Origin: Desmodesmus armatus
Lineage: Eukaryota; Chlorophyta; Chlorophyceae; Sphaeropleales; Scenedesmaceae
Assembly: GCA_007449985.2 (NCBI GenBank)
Contig: VIIQ02000688.1
Location: forward strand, 248,001 to 312,000
Reading direction: 5' to 3'
Length of the DNA stretch: 64,000 nucleotides
The notes under the pieces are model-generated. The model was not told where the DNA came from. It saw nothing but the letters and a program-made list of their open reading frames with translations, and did no database searches. Every line of letters begins with the position of its first letter. Within the stretch, counting starts at the first letter, position 1. Below, in pieces: positions 20,401 through 30,575 of this stretch. Made by a program: the position numbers and the translations under genes.

Positions 20401-20497
20401 GCTCGACGGCCCACTACAGGTAGAGCAGCAAGTGCGCGCGGCGGATGGGCGCCCGCACTGGCGACTGGTTCACCTCCCTTCTCCCCCCTCTAATTGA
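17465..20497 (+). CDS. ORF1 protein of element P: Gln-rich coiled coil with conserved C-terminal domain
   Basis: About 1010 residues from ATG 17465. The body is Gln/Ala-rich with heptad-like patterns (for example EIAELRLQVAAVQQQ), consistent with a coiled coil used for ORF1 multimerisation. A 43-residue unit is repeated twice (18371-18499, 18500-18628). Pro/Gln-rich linkers precede a conserved C-terminal domain of about 100 residues (YRLKVASEVAKRLVS, then VYVEHWLTPSQVSARK and WRWSLDGPL). That domain is also present in element M and resembles the LTP-E-R-type C-terminal module of many LINE ORF1 proteins. The stop TGA overlaps the ORF2 start (TGATG, 20495-20499). Presumed role: RNA binding in the retrotransposition particle. 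Confidence 0.8.
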   Translation: MEGAAGPSRPYTRSQKTAAGKSAIEEAYGQAVGVRRRSSTGKQATMGGTAALPAAAAASPPSAARNIATVALQLVQSVFGATDSTPSQPQQQLPPSPVDMSAAVRIQISEEFGPSRPQPGPGHTLQHSSDSSSSNSSHSSTSSSSSRGDSNPRAPISPGEADGAASRGAAPMPTTEQLPATQRLLQQHPQQQQQQQLEHMRKQLNTVVQQLSAEQKQQQLQLSGLRQQTEAATTQMRISYEAQLEAMLQAQQQKSQCQVDAVRQQFDSQLQRYLQQQQQTVAALRQEVVGVKQQATAPHPLQRQHDSALAAAQQEIAELRLQVAAVQQQQSAQQQSRSAPDAELPRQHDSALAAAQQEIAELRLQVAAVQQQQSAQQQSRSALDAELEDLRHQYAALKQQQQQQQQQQQQQAAQLHTDVADLRCQWEAIPQQRQQQQQQPPAAQEQPVLAALQRQCEALQQEQQQQSSSMQEQSTLHQQLLAQFEAAESLLALTYSETSRVSQECAALHVQHGQTQKAMQQHTATLRQVKEVAEQCQAAVKQQQPQVQHLCQQIYGKEAGLWTKVHAVEAASSNQSKQLSQLKQRVAAAEEQTQQLLQRPPQPRPAALQRGQQPDEQADSLSATTPAQQQQAAHPAPQQRRSQDAPMDATAGTSVAAAAKETAEAAAAQVRQLQQQEQACESQLSALSTLPLTTPDEAVAVRTALDRGASAHMELGQVREELATVGTQAAAAQQQLGHMQQQVSRLSQQLQGCHIAVRTRVQLPRAQLKAMLCTASGVDSADLHGITLLSNSTDSEAEAALRLVRSQQGAPTLPQQQQQRPWGPGQLRQQQQEQQQRPQEPSQQQQGQGQPVAPPGLLRPPPQPRQQQQQQQGPGQPAAPPGLAGAGQQHPPARPSPPPPQPRPTQPQGQPQPLYLYRLKVASEVAKRLVSRPTKHRLHEAGTGVYVEHWLTPSQVSARKNMRPFLSGLQERHIHWRWSLDGPLQVEQQVRAADGRPHWRLVHLPSPPSN

Positions 20498-21434
20498 TGG
20501 AGTTCAGGGCATTCTGCATAAATGTGGGTGGCAGGGCGGATGAGCGCATCCCCTTCACCCTGGATCAGCACCGTGACAACCCGTATGATATGTATTGCTT
20601 TCTAGAAACTATGTGGGAGGCGGGGGGATGGGGCAATGTGTGTTTTCATGGGTACCAAGCGCACCACTGCACCAGGCCTGCCCCGGTTGTAAGGACTGCA
20701 GGTAGGCCTAGTGGAGGCATCACGGTGTTGTTAAGGGAAAATTCACCGATCCTTGGCGCCTCGACTCCTGTTCGGGTGCGCATGGATGCCTCCACAGGTA
20801 TCGTGGGCATCACTTCCGATCTGCATGCTATCACCATTGCCGTGTGCTATTTCAGTCCCCCAAACTCAAATGTTTATGAGTCTGGGCTTGTGGATGCACA
20901 GTACTTGCCGGCCTTGTATGACTGCATGCACGAGGCAATTGACGCCGGGCGGCATGTTTTGTGCATGGGAGACCTGAACGTTCGGGTCGGGGAACTCACT
21001 GACGATGTACAAGGGGTCCCCATGGATGCCGGGCCAGTTGCTGGTCTAGCTGGGCCAGTCACCAGCACTGTGCCTGCAGCCCGGCAGTCTCAGGACAGAA
21101 AGGTTGACAATCATGCCGAGGGCCTCATGCTCGGTCTCAATACCTGTGGGTGTGTCTTGCTGAATGGCCGGGCACCAGGGGATGAGATGGGACGCAGTAC
21201 TTGTTTTGTGAACAATGGTAGTAGTGTTGTGGACTATGGCATTGTCTCGTCTGGGTTGTATGATTCAGTGCGGTCCTTCCAGGTCTTGGACAGGCCCGGG
21301 GAGTTGGCTTCAAAGGATCATGCTGCATTGTCAGTATGCATCAATATGCAGCAGGCCTTGCAAGCAGCTGCCCCTACTGGGGCCCGCTGCCCAAGAACAC
21401 TACGGCCTAGGGGACAACAGCGTCGGGAATATAT

Positions 21435-21500
21435 GGGGGGGAGGTTGTTACAAGTAGATACTTTCACCGCAAAGCGGTACTCTCTACACTTGATCGACTG
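21435..21500 (-). other. Element M 3' terminus: hairpin, TGTAA and C run
   Basis: On the minus strand: ACCGC-TTT-GCGGT stem-loop, then AAGTATCTACTTGTAACAACCT and seven C up to the target duplication. The same structure with a different loop (TCA) ends element P at 31688-31728. TGTAA is the chlorophyte poly(A) signal, yet the tail is C-rich rather than A-rich. Confidence 0.75.
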
Positions 21501-21725
21501 GGTAAGCCAAAGACGCACACCTGAACCGAGGGAACCTGCAAAGACACGTCAGACAAGACCAGCCCCCCAAAAAAAAAACACAGACATGGCAACTGCCACA
21601 CACACCGAGTATAGTATCGTGCTTTCAAGACTCAGTTGTAAATCTGCAGTCTACACATACCGTGCACGCACACACATGGGTCAGTCCTTCAAGCATATCA
21701 GAAACACTGTTGTACAACTAACACA

Positions 21726-24700
21726 TCAAAGCCAGCACAACACCTTCTGAGCTAACACGCAAAGCAGTACCCACAGGGTGGCAACTACAAGTGCCCCTAC
21801 CGCGACTCCCAACACATCTACTGAGCCCATTGTTGATGGGCTGACCCTGCGCCGCAAGCAAGCTGGGTATGGCATGGCGGCCACATAACCCAAGGGCTGC
21901 AGCGCAGGGCGGACTCCAAACAGGTTACCTTTCCCCAACAGGTAGCGCCTGTATACGTCCATGGCCGCGACACAGTGGGCCAGCTGACGCTGCTGAGGAG
22001 CACCAAATACACTCTGCATGCACTGCTGAGCGGAGTTGGTCACACTGAATGCAAACAACGAGGCATATTTGTCCCGGATGTGGTCATACGCTGGGCATTC
22101 CCAAATAAAGTGCTGCAAGTCTTCTGGCCTATCACCCCCGCACCTAGTCAGCATAGTGGCAGGCCACTCGGGCCGCAACCCCCTGCCACTGCACAGTGGG
22201 CATGAGCGCCCGCGTTCCTCGGCACCTGGCCCGTGCAAGCGCCCATATAGGTGGTGCCCACCAAGCCGGTACCGCCCTAAGCATCGAAGGACCCCCCTAG
22301 GCAAACACAAGTGCAGAAACTTGGGAGCATTGTCCCTACTGTGGACTGTATCTGCATCCAACTCATGCACCCAAGCAGCATGCGTCCTAACATGGGTGCC
22401 ATCTGATACACCTTCTCTAGGGTCGTTGCTAGCGGCAATGACCGCATGCCAATGAGCCGCCTGATACCGCAGGGCGGCTTGCAGCACTCCCTCTTTGGTG
22501 ATAGTGATGCTCTTGACAGAGTCGACAGTGACTCCTGGTACCCCTGAGCGCCATTGGTCCCCTGATACAAACCCTATCTCTTCCAACCCCTGCAACAAGT
22601 GGTAAGTCCAACAAGTTGTGCACCCATGCAACATGAGGCCTATGTCGGCTAGCCAAACCTGGTGAGCCAACCGTGCTGACTCCATAGCGGCCAGCTTGGC
22701 CCACCAACTGGCTGCCAGAGATAGCCACCGACATGGTAGAGAGGCCCGGTGGGTTTCACGAAGCAATACATCACGGCTAGTCTTGGGGTGTGCTCCATAA
22801 AGCTCCCGCAAAAAGAGGAAATGAACATCGTCAGCCTTGCACATGCGACCACTGTAGCTGTCAGTCAGCCACTTAGGGCACATCAGAGGCCCCCAAATAT
22901 GTGCCCCATAGGACAACACTGGTTCAACTAAGATGTCGAACATCCTTAGACGCATGTCGCCCTGGGAGATGTGATGCAGTCTGAGCAAGTGCAGCAGCCC
23001 CAGCATGGCCTTGCGCCCCTTCACTGCCAGCTCGTGGCTGGCAGTGTTGAAGCCCTGTGTCGCGTGAAGCTGCACTCCCAGATACGTACATGTCTCCACG
23101 TACCGTAACGGCTGTCCCCTGTACATCAACACGTCCGTAGGGCACGGAACACGCGGCCGGCGGAACACCATAACATGTGTTTTATCAATGTTGACCTCCA
23201 TATCGAATAACGTACAAAACAGAGACAGGCAGTCGAGCAACTGCTGGCTGTGGTGGGCGGCCCACGCCAGCAAATTAACGTCATCTGCGTACATGACATC
23301 CGGCACGCTGAGGTTGCCAATGATGGGTCCAGCGCCAGGCACCCGTTGTTGAATCAACTCATGCAAAAGATCCATAAAGAGTCCGAACAATAGCGGGGAC
23401 AGCTCGCTGCCCTGCCGCGTACCACGATGCGTGGCGAACGCTGGACCAAGTCGCCCGTTCACACACACACGGACCAGCACTCGATCGTACAACGACGTAA
23501 TGGCCTCCAGAAAAGGCCCGTGTACCCCCAACTCCCTACACCTAGCAATCAGGAGATCGCGCCTGACAAGGTCGAACGCCTTCTTGAAGTCCACAAACAC
23601 AACCCAAAGTTTGGAGTGGCGCCGAGAGGACCCAGGGCCAGCCCAGTGGACTTTAGATATCAAGTGCTGCATGGTAAACAGTGCATCCAAACACCCATGC
23701 TTGCCTCGGAACCCACACTGTGTGGGGGCCCTCACCCCTTCACGCTCCACAATGCCATCAAACCGCCGTAATAGAAGTCTATCCTGGACTTTCCCAAACA
23801 CACTCCCTACCCCCACAGGACGGTAGTTATTCAAATCTGTGGGTGTGCGTGACGCAAGCGGCTTAGGAACCGGCCCGGCCTTGCTGCATTCCAATACGTC
23901 ACAACCACCACCTCCCCCAGACACCAGCGCCTGATGCAGCACACTTGTGACGCACTCAACGTAGGGAGTACATGCAAAGGATTGCTCGCTGCCCTCTGTA
24001 GGGGCCTCCTCAGCCTCCCCAGCGGCAGCAGCGGGCGCCTTTAACAGCTCACATGTGAGCCCTTGCAGATCTGGGGCCTTACCGGTGGGTAGGGTGGCCA
24101 TCACCTGCCCCACCTCTGCAGCCTCAATGGGTCTGTTGAGTTCCTCAAACAATGCCCCGTCCCGCCTACATGCGTCATACAGCGCTTGACGTATGCCCAA
24201 CTCATCCTCAGTGAGCCGTTGCTCCTCAGGTTGTGTCCCCATGATGCCAGTGAAGTGTGCAGTCCATGCATGCACATCAGGAATCGGACAAGTGCTACCC
24301 TTGTTCCCCTTGAGGACTTTCCAAAAGTCCCGCTGATGATCACTAAAATACGTATCAATCAACCCCTGCAGGTGTCTGTGCTCAAACTCCCGCTTGGCCT
24401 GCCTAGCCACCTGCTTGTATGACCGCCGACAAGCAAGCATGGTGCCATGCAACCCCGCCACCACCAATGGGTCTAATTGCTGGCCTGACGCACGCCACCA
24501 AGCTTTCCATGCAGCCCGGAATGTGTCACGGGCCTGGATGCATTCAGGAGTGTACCAGGGTGCATGTGACCCTGGGGTATGCTGATCTGTGTGCTGCCCC
24601 ACAACGTCCAATGCTGCAGCCCTTGTCATGGCCACCAGACTTGCGACAGCATCCCCCCATGAAGTGGTGCCAGCATCCACGGCTGCCCGCAAGCTCGCCA

Positions 24701-25667
24701 ACTCTGCCTCTCGAAGGTGGAGGGCCTCAACATACTCCCTACGCTGGCTACCCCTAGGCCTGAGGGTCTTGGGACAACGGGCCCCTGTTGGGGCAGCTGC
24801 CTGCAGTGCATGCCGCATATCAATGCAAACTGACAATGCAGCATGGTCCTTGCTTTCTACCTCTCCTTCCCTTTCCAGCACCCTAAATGACCGCACTGAG
24901 TCATACAACCCCTTTGAGACTATGCCATAGTCAACAACACTACTGCCCCCATTGACAAAACAAGTGCGGCGGCCCTCCTCATCCCCTGGCGCTCGGCCAT
25001 TCAGCAGAACACAACCACATGTGTTGAGCCCAAGCATAAAACCCTCGGCATGTGGGTCAGCCGTGGTGTCCTGTGACCTGCGAGCTGCAGGCACGTTGCT
25101 GGCAACAGGCCCGGTCAGGCCTGCAACAGGGCCAACGTCCATGGGCACCCCTTCCACATCATCAGCAGATGCCCCCACCCTTATGTTGAAGTCACCCATG
25201 CACAGAACCTGTCTCCCCGCACCCACCGCCTCGTGCATGCACTCATACAAGGCCTGCAAGTACTGCCCATCAACAAGCCCAGACTCATAGACAGCAGAGT
25301 TGGGAGGGCTAAAATAACAGAAGGCTATAGTGAGCGCATGCAGGTCAGATGTGACCCCCACTATACCCGTGGATGCATCCATACGCACGCGAACGGGAGT
25401 GGAGGCGCCTAGGATGGGGGAGTCTTCCCTCAATAACACCGTTATGCCCCCACTAGGTCTGCCAGCCGTCCTGACAATTGGAGCAGGCCTCGTGCAGTGA
25501 TGTGCAAGGTATCCATGGAAGCTGACATTGCCCCAACTCCCCTCCTCCCACATGGTCTCCAAGAAACAATACACATCATACGGGTTGCCCCTATATTTGT
25601 CCAGAGTAAACGGGATACGCTCATCTGCCCTCCCGCCCACATTCAAGCATAACGCCCGGAGCTCCAT
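21726..25667 (-). CDS. ORF2 of element M: endonuclease/reverse transcriptase with hydrophobic C-terminus
   Basis: 1313 codons, uninterrupted. N-terminal third: endonuclease of the exonuclease-endonuclease-phosphatase fold (LNVGGRADER, FLETMWE, YFSPPNS, GDFNIRVG, KDHAALSV). Middle: reverse transcriptase with NYRPVGVGSVFGK, FVDFKKAFDLV (motif A), TRQGSELSPLLFGLFMD (motif B) and YADDVNLLAW (motif C, catalytic Asp pair near residue 795). C-terminal: CPLCSGRGL to HFIWECPAY zinc knuckle, then a final hydrophobic stretch (GVAVGALVVATLWVLLCVLA) of transmembrane-helix length. Start ATG overlaps the ORF1 stop (TAATG). Nicks target DNA and primes cDNA synthesis in known relatives; the membrane-like end is unusual. 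Confidence 0.9.
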   Translation of the reverse strand: MELRALCLNVGGRADERIPFTLDKYRGNPYDVYCFLETMWEEGSWGNVSFHGYLAHHCTRPAPIVRTAGRPSGGITVLLREDSPILGASTPVRVRMDASTGIVGVTSDLHALTIAFCYFSPPNSAVYESGLVDGQYLQALYECMHEAVGAGRQVLCMGDFNIRVGASADDVEGVPMDVGPVAGLTGPVASNVPAARRSQDTTADPHAEGFMLGLNTCGCVLLNGRAPGDEEGRRTCFVNGGSSVVDYGIVSKGLYDSVRSFRVLEREGEVESKDHAALSVCIDMRHALQAAAPTGARCPKTLRPRGSQRREYVEALHLREAELASLRAAVDAGTTSWGDAVASLVAMTRAAALDVVGQHTDQHTPGSHAPWYTPECIQARDTFRAAWKAWWRASGQQLDPLVVAGLHGTMLACRRSYKQVARQAKREFEHRHLQGLIDTYFSDHQRDFWKVLKGNKGSTCPIPDVHAWTAHFTGIMGTQPEEQRLTEDELGIRQALYDACRRDGALFEELNRPIEAAEVGQVMATLPTGKAPDLQGLTCELLKAPAAAAGEAEEAPTEGSEQSFACTPYVECVTSVLHQALVSGGGGGCDVLECSKAGPVPKPLASRTPTDLNNYRPVGVGSVFGKVQDRLLLRRFDGIVEREGVRAPTQCGFRGKHGCLDALFTMQHLISKVHWAGPGSSRRHSKLWVVFVDFKKAFDLVRRDLLIARCRELGVHGPFLEAITSLYDRVLVRVCVNGRLGPAFATHRGTRQGSELSPLLFGLFMDLLHELIQQRVPGAGPIIGNLSVPDVMYADDVNLLAWAAHHSQQLLDCLSLFCTLFDMEVNIDKTHVMVFRRPRVPCPTDVLMYRGQPLRYVETCTYLGVQLHATQGFNTASHELAVKGRKAMLGLLHLLRLHHISQGDMRLRMFDILVEPVLSYGAHIWGPLMCPKWLTDSYSGRMCKADDVHFLFLRELYGAHPKTSRDVLLRETHRASLPCRWLSLAASWWAKLAAMESARLAHQVWLADIGLMLHGCTTCWTYHLLQGLEEIGFVSGDQWRSGVPGVTVDSVKSITITKEGVLQAALRYQAAHWHAVIAASNDPREGVSDGTHVRTHAAWVHELDADTVHSRDNAPKFLHLCLPRGVLRCLGRYRLGGHHLYGRLHGPGAEERGRSCPLCSGRGLRPEWPATMLTRCGGDRPEDLQHFIWECPAYDHIRDKYASLFAFSVTNSAQQCMQSVFGAPQQRQLAHCVAAMDVYRRYLLGKGNLFGVRPALQPLGYVAAMPYPACLRRRVSPSTMGSVDVLGVAVGALVVATLWVLLCVLAQKVLCWL

Positions 25668-27044
25668 TAATTAGTAGGGGGGGATGGGTATACCACCTGC
25701 CAGCGCACTTTACCGTCGGGACCGTACACTCCTTTCTGCAGGTCAGTGGGCTTCGCCAGCGACCAGCGCCAGGGGGTGCGCTCCCGCTGCAGCTGCTTGA
25801 TGAGGCCGGCCATGCCTTGCCGCTCTGAGAGCTGGGAGGGGGTGAGCCAGTGCTCAACATAGACTCCTGTCCGAGCCTCATGTAGCCGGCGTTTGGTGTC
25901 AACAGACACGACCCTCGCAGCAACCTCCGGTGAGGCCACCTTGACTCTGTAAAGCAGTTGTGGCTGTCGTCGCTCCTGTGGCTGTGGAAGCCGCTGCTGC
26001 TGCTGCTGCTGGGGCGGTGCTGGCGGGGGCGGGACTGGCTGCTGCTGCTGCTGCTGGGGCGCTGGCGGCGCGGGCGGAAGCTGCTGCGGCCCCGGCCCTA
26101 GCCCAGGGGGTACTGCCAGCTGGCCGCGGCCCTGCTGCTGCTGCTGTCGCTGCTGCTGGTGTGGCTGCAGCGGCCGTGGCAGCCCCGGTGGGGCAAGTGG
26201 CTGGTGCTGCTGATGCGCCCCATCCTGCCGCTGCTGCTGTGGCTGCTGCCGCTGTCCCCATGGTACTCCCGGCTGTGGTGCGAGGATGTGGCCATGTTGC
26301 TGTGGGGGTGGGACTTGCTGCTGAGACCGCACCAGCTGCAGAGCCGCCTCAGCCGCACTGACGGCATTGCCAGTGAGCATGGTGATGCCCTGGATGTCAG
26401 CCGGGTCCGCCCCAGATGCTGCACAGAGCATACCCCTAAGCTGCATGCGCTGGAGCGGCACGCTGCTCTTGACACATATGTAGCACCCCTGCTGCTGCTG
26501 CTGCAGTTGCTGGACGTGCCGCTGCTGGTTGGTTAACTGCTGGCTAGCCTCTGCTATCTGTGTGTCTAGCTTGCCCAGCTCCTCACGCACCCCACCAAGC
26601 TCCATGAATGCGCTGGCGCCCCTGTCAAGGGCGGTGCGCACGGCGGCTGCATCCTCGGCTGTCCGTAGGGGCAGCTCGGACATGGCAGACAGGTGGGCCT
26701 CGACCTGCTGAGTCAGCTGCTCCACCTGGACTTGTGCTGCTTTTGCTGCTGCCATGGCGGCGGCAGCAGCGGCGGCAGCGTTGCTGACTGCGGGGGGCAC
26801 GTCCTGCTGCTGCTGCTGCTGTTGTTGTTGTTGCTGCTGCTGCTGTGCTGCTAGAGGTCGCTCCCGCTGTGGAGGTGGCAGGGACGCGGCTGAGTGGCTG
26901 TCAGCTGCGTCCCCCTCCTGCTGTTGTGGCGGCGGCGGGGGAGCTGGCCGGGGCTGCTGGTTACACTGCTCGAGCTGCTGCACCTGCTTGCCGATAGCAG
27001 CCAGCTGCTGCTGTAGCTGGTGCAGCTGCTTGCCATACTTGTGC
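25667..27044 (-). pseudogene. ORF1 of element M, 5'-truncated
   Basis: Retains the C-terminal 458 or so codons, beginning at HKYGKQLHQLQQQ. Gln/Pro-rich coiled-coil-like region, then the conserved C-terminal domain (YRVKVASPEVAARVVS, VYVEHWLTPSQLSERQ, WRWSLAKP). The stop TAA (25667-25669) overlaps ORF2's ATG by one base. The reading frame continues beyond 27044 into element P by chance. Confidence 0.8.
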
Positions 27045-29196
27045 ATATATAGAAGCCCTGCACAGCCGAGAGGCTGACTTGGCAAGCTTGCGAGCAGCAG
27101 TAGATGCTGGCACAACCTCGTGGGGGGATGTTGTGACACGGCTGGTGGCAATCACTCGGGCTGCAGCCACGGAGACCCTTCAATCACATGGACGCTCGCC
27201 AGCTCCTGGCTCGCACGCGCCTTGGTTCACACGGGATTGTGCACAAGCACGCAACAACTTCCGTGCAGCATGGCAGGCCTGGTGGCGTGCATCCCAGCAG
27301 CAGTTGGATCCGTTGGTTGTGGCGGGGCTGCACACCACCATGATTGCATGCCGGCGCACATATAAGCAGGTCAATAGGCATGCCAAACGCACGTATGAGC
27401 ACAAGTATCTGCAGGATCTGATAGAGACATATTTCAGTGACCACCAGAGGGATTTCTGGAAAGTCCTGAAGGGGGGGGCGGGGGGGGACTTGTCCTGTTA
27501 CAGACGTGCATGAGTGGACTGCCCACTTTGATAGCATCATGGGAGCGCAGCCTGTGGAACAGCAGCTCACCGCCGAGGAGCTGGACACACGGGCTACTTT
27601 GAATGATGCATGTAGGCGGGATGCCGCCTTGTTTGAGGATTTGAATCACCCCGTTGCTGTGAGTGAGGTTGGACAAATCTTGGGCACCCTGCCTACCGGC
27701 AAGGCACCTGACTTGCAAGGCTTTACTTGCGAACTGCTAAAAGCGCCTGCCGCAGACAGCGGGGCAGCAGACACGGCTGCAGCAGAGGGTGGTGAGTTGT
27801 CCTATGGGTGCCCCCCTTTTGTGGAGTGTGTGACAAGTGTCATGCACAAGGCATTAACCTCAGCTAGTGGCGGCGGCTGTGACGAACTGATGTGCAGCAA
27901 GGTCACCCCTGTCCCTAAGCCGCAAGCGTCACAAGCGCCATCTGACAAAGACTGCTACCGCCCCATCGGGGTTGGCAGTGTGTTTGGGCGTGTGCTGGAT
28001 AGGATACTGCATCGGCGCTTTGACCGCATTGTTGAACGAGAGGGTATTCGTGCTCCGACACAGTGTGGGTTCAGGGGCAAATATGGGTGCTTGGATGCAT
28101 TGTTCACAATGCAACACCTGATATCACAGGTGCAATGGACAGGCCAGGGGTCTTCCCCCCAGCGTTCCCGTCTTTGGGCTGTATTTGTTGACTTTAGGAA
28201 GGCTTTTGACCTCGTTAGACGTGATTTGTTGATAGCGCGCTGCAGGGAGCTGGGGGTGCATGGACCATTCTTAGAGGCCGTCACTGCATTGTATGACAGG
28301 GTGTTGGTGCGTGTGTGTGTGAATGGCCGTCTGGGCCCGGCGTTCCAGACGCACCGTGGCACCCGGCAGGGCAGTGAGCTGTCTCCACTTTTGTTTGGAC
28401 TGTTTATGGATTTATTGCATGAGTTGATCCTGCGACGAGTGCCTGGCGCCGGGCCCGTCATCGGCAACCTTCGCGTCCCAGACGTGATGTACGCCGATGA
28501 CGTTAACCTGTTGGCTTGGGCTTGCCACCACATACAGCAGCTGTTGGACTGCTTGTCCCTTTTCTGCCGGTTGTTTGACATGGAAGTCAACCTGGCTAAA
28601 ACACATGTTGTCGTGTTCCGGCGGCCGGGTGCTACTTTCCCTGCGGATATTTTGACCTACAGGGGGCAAGCATTGAGATACGAGGACAGTTGCACATACC
28701 TGGGGCTGCAGCTACATGCGACGAAGGGGTTCGATACAGCCAGCGGTCAGCTTGCGTCGAAAGGCCGCAAGGCATTGTTCGGTTTGCTGCATCTGTTGCG
28801 GCTTCACCACATCTCACAGGGTGATCTCCGCATGCGAATGTTTGACATCCTGGTGGACCCGGTCCTTTCATATGGGGCACATATCTGGGGGCCTTCCATG
28901 TGCCACAAATGGTTGACTGACGCTTACGCAGGCCGCGCCTGCGAAGCAGACGACGTGCACTTCTTGTTTTTACGCGAGCTGTATGGGGCACATCGCACCG
29001 CGAGTCGCGACGTTCTGTTGAGGGACACCCACCGAGCCTCCCTACCGTGTCGGTGGCTGTCCCTGGCAGCTAGTTGGTGGGCCAAGCTGGCAGCCATGGA
29101 GCCCGACCGGCTGGCCCACCAGGTGTGGTTAGCGGACATAGACATGATGTTGAAAGGGTGCGTCAACTGTTGGACTTTCTGTTTGTTGGAAGGATT

Positions 29197-30575
29197 AAAT
29201 CAAATCAAAGTTACACCTGTAGCTATGAAACTCAAGAGCTCATGCCAGCCATTCACTGATATCACGGAGATAGCACAAGCAACCCAGAAGGAACAACATA
29301 CTGAAGATCAAAACATAGAAGCCTGACGCTTTTGTAAGGATGAAAACCAACCCTAAAATCCCCAAGCGTACTATCTAAGTGCACGAGATGGACAGCCCTC
29401 CGAATGGATGCCGGGCAAAAACCTCCGTGGAGGAAAATAAAAAACCCTTTGTGGCAATGTGACTTTGGGCTGGACCAATTCGGAGGCTCGGCACTAGACG
29501 GCTCTCGATACAAAAACACAAAGCTGTCAAATCAGTCAGCTGTCGTCAACGCTCCACTGCCGCTGCTGCTGCAAAGGACTGTTACTGCTCTCCAGTGATA
29601 TCAGCTGCAAGCCCAGGTGTTAACGCCATAGAGCTTCCTCCATTGGCCTCGCGCCCTGCAAGGGCGGCTCTTCTAATGTCCCAAGCGCGGAGGATGTAGT
29701 TGGCCATCAAAGGCTGGTTGAGCAGTAGGCGCCATGGGGCCTGTGTGGGGCTAGCTTGGGCACCTGTAATGCAGTCTGCAATATGCGGCATGCTGCGGGG
29801 GATAGAGTAGGCAGGGCACTCCAACAGGAAGTGAGTGGGTGTTTCAGCATGGTGTTTGCAGGATGGGCAGAGTTCCCTTGCATTGCGTGCAGCAGCTGTC
29901 TCCCTGTGTCTTGTATGGCTATGGAAGGCATTGAGTGAGAGGGTTTCAAGTCGGAAGTGCATGAACAGTGAAGCGGCTCTACATGAATCCAGGTGGGGAG
30001 TGGTGGTTAGAGTGTGCAGATATGTGCGGAGTTTGGGCCGCCTAGGTGTGAGCTCTCCAATGCCAAAGTCTGCCATGTACCTGGAGTGCACAGAACCTCC
30101 TAGGTTGCGGGGGGGCTGAGTCCAATAAGACCTAAGATAGTTGATTGCACGTGCTTCAACATGTCCCTTAAAGTTTGCCTTACTGACTTCTTTAGGGGTG
30201 CTAGTGTCAATGTTGTACTCAGTCAGTAGCCGCTGCATGTTCTGACCCCAAGGGTGGTACTTGCCACTCCATGCAGTATGGATCTTGTACAGTAGTCGGT
30301 CAGTGGGTGTGTTTTCTAGATGATGCCAGTACCTAATGGCAAGTGTGTCGCATGTTACATGCAGAGGAAACAAACCCAGTTCTTGTTGCAGGCAGATGTG
30401 GGAGGTGTTTGCAGGGCAATGGAAAGCACGTGTGGTCAAACCCATCTGCCAGGAGTCAAGCTTTTTGCGCAAAGATTGGATGGGTTGGGCCCACACTTGG
30501 GCAGCATAGGTGACCACTGGTTGCACAATAGTGGTTAGTGTCAGCTTGCGCAAGTGAGCAGGGAGCCGCACTTGT
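29197..30575 (-). mobile_element. 5'-truncated non-LTR retrotransposon R, nested inside P
   Basis: Interrupts P's ORF2 between LLEGL and SEDIGFVEGD. Minus-strand 3' end GGTGTAACTTTGATTTG with a TTTGA-type tail at about 29197-29215. Coding region 29582-30575, 3' UTR about 380 bp. Sequence unrelated to P/M and N, so a third non-LTR family. Confidence 0.82.
29582..30575 (-). CDS. C-terminal part of a non-LTR reverse transcriptase protein (element R)
   Basis: About 330 codons. LRKLTLTTIVQPVVTYAAQV is the typical region just after the RT palm of LINE proteins. CPSCKHHAETPTHFLLECPA is a zinc knuckle with the spacing common to LINE C-termini. No catalytic RT motifs remain because the copy is 5'-truncated. 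The open frame continues upstream to 30664 only by chance through element P sequence. No start of its own. Confidence 0.75.

Larger units (their letters stand above)
21435..27044 (-). mobile_element. Non-LTR retrotransposon M, 5'-truncated, nested inside P
   Basis: Flanked by ATATAT (21429-21434 and 27045-27050). Removing it restores the P reading frame REY-IEALHSREADLASL. Contains the 3' part of ORF1, an intact ORF2 and a 3' UTR ending TTGTAACAACC plus a C run. Same family as P but clearly diverged, so it is a separate copy that landed in P. Confidence 0.9.

Noticed and set aside
21435..21750. Endonuclease ORF of P continuing to 21750 with a different C-terminus
   Set aside because: Codons after 21434 are element M's 3' UTR read backwards; the genuine continuation resumes at 27045.
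26754..27077. Plus-strand Cys/Ala-rich frame opposite element M ORF1
   Set aside because: Antisense reading of CAG-repeat-rich ORF1 (poly-Gln read as poly-Cys); a shadow.
29200..29326. C-terminal extension of the P polymerase ORF after LLEGLN
   Set aside because: This is the complement of element R's 3' UTR; P resumes at 30576.
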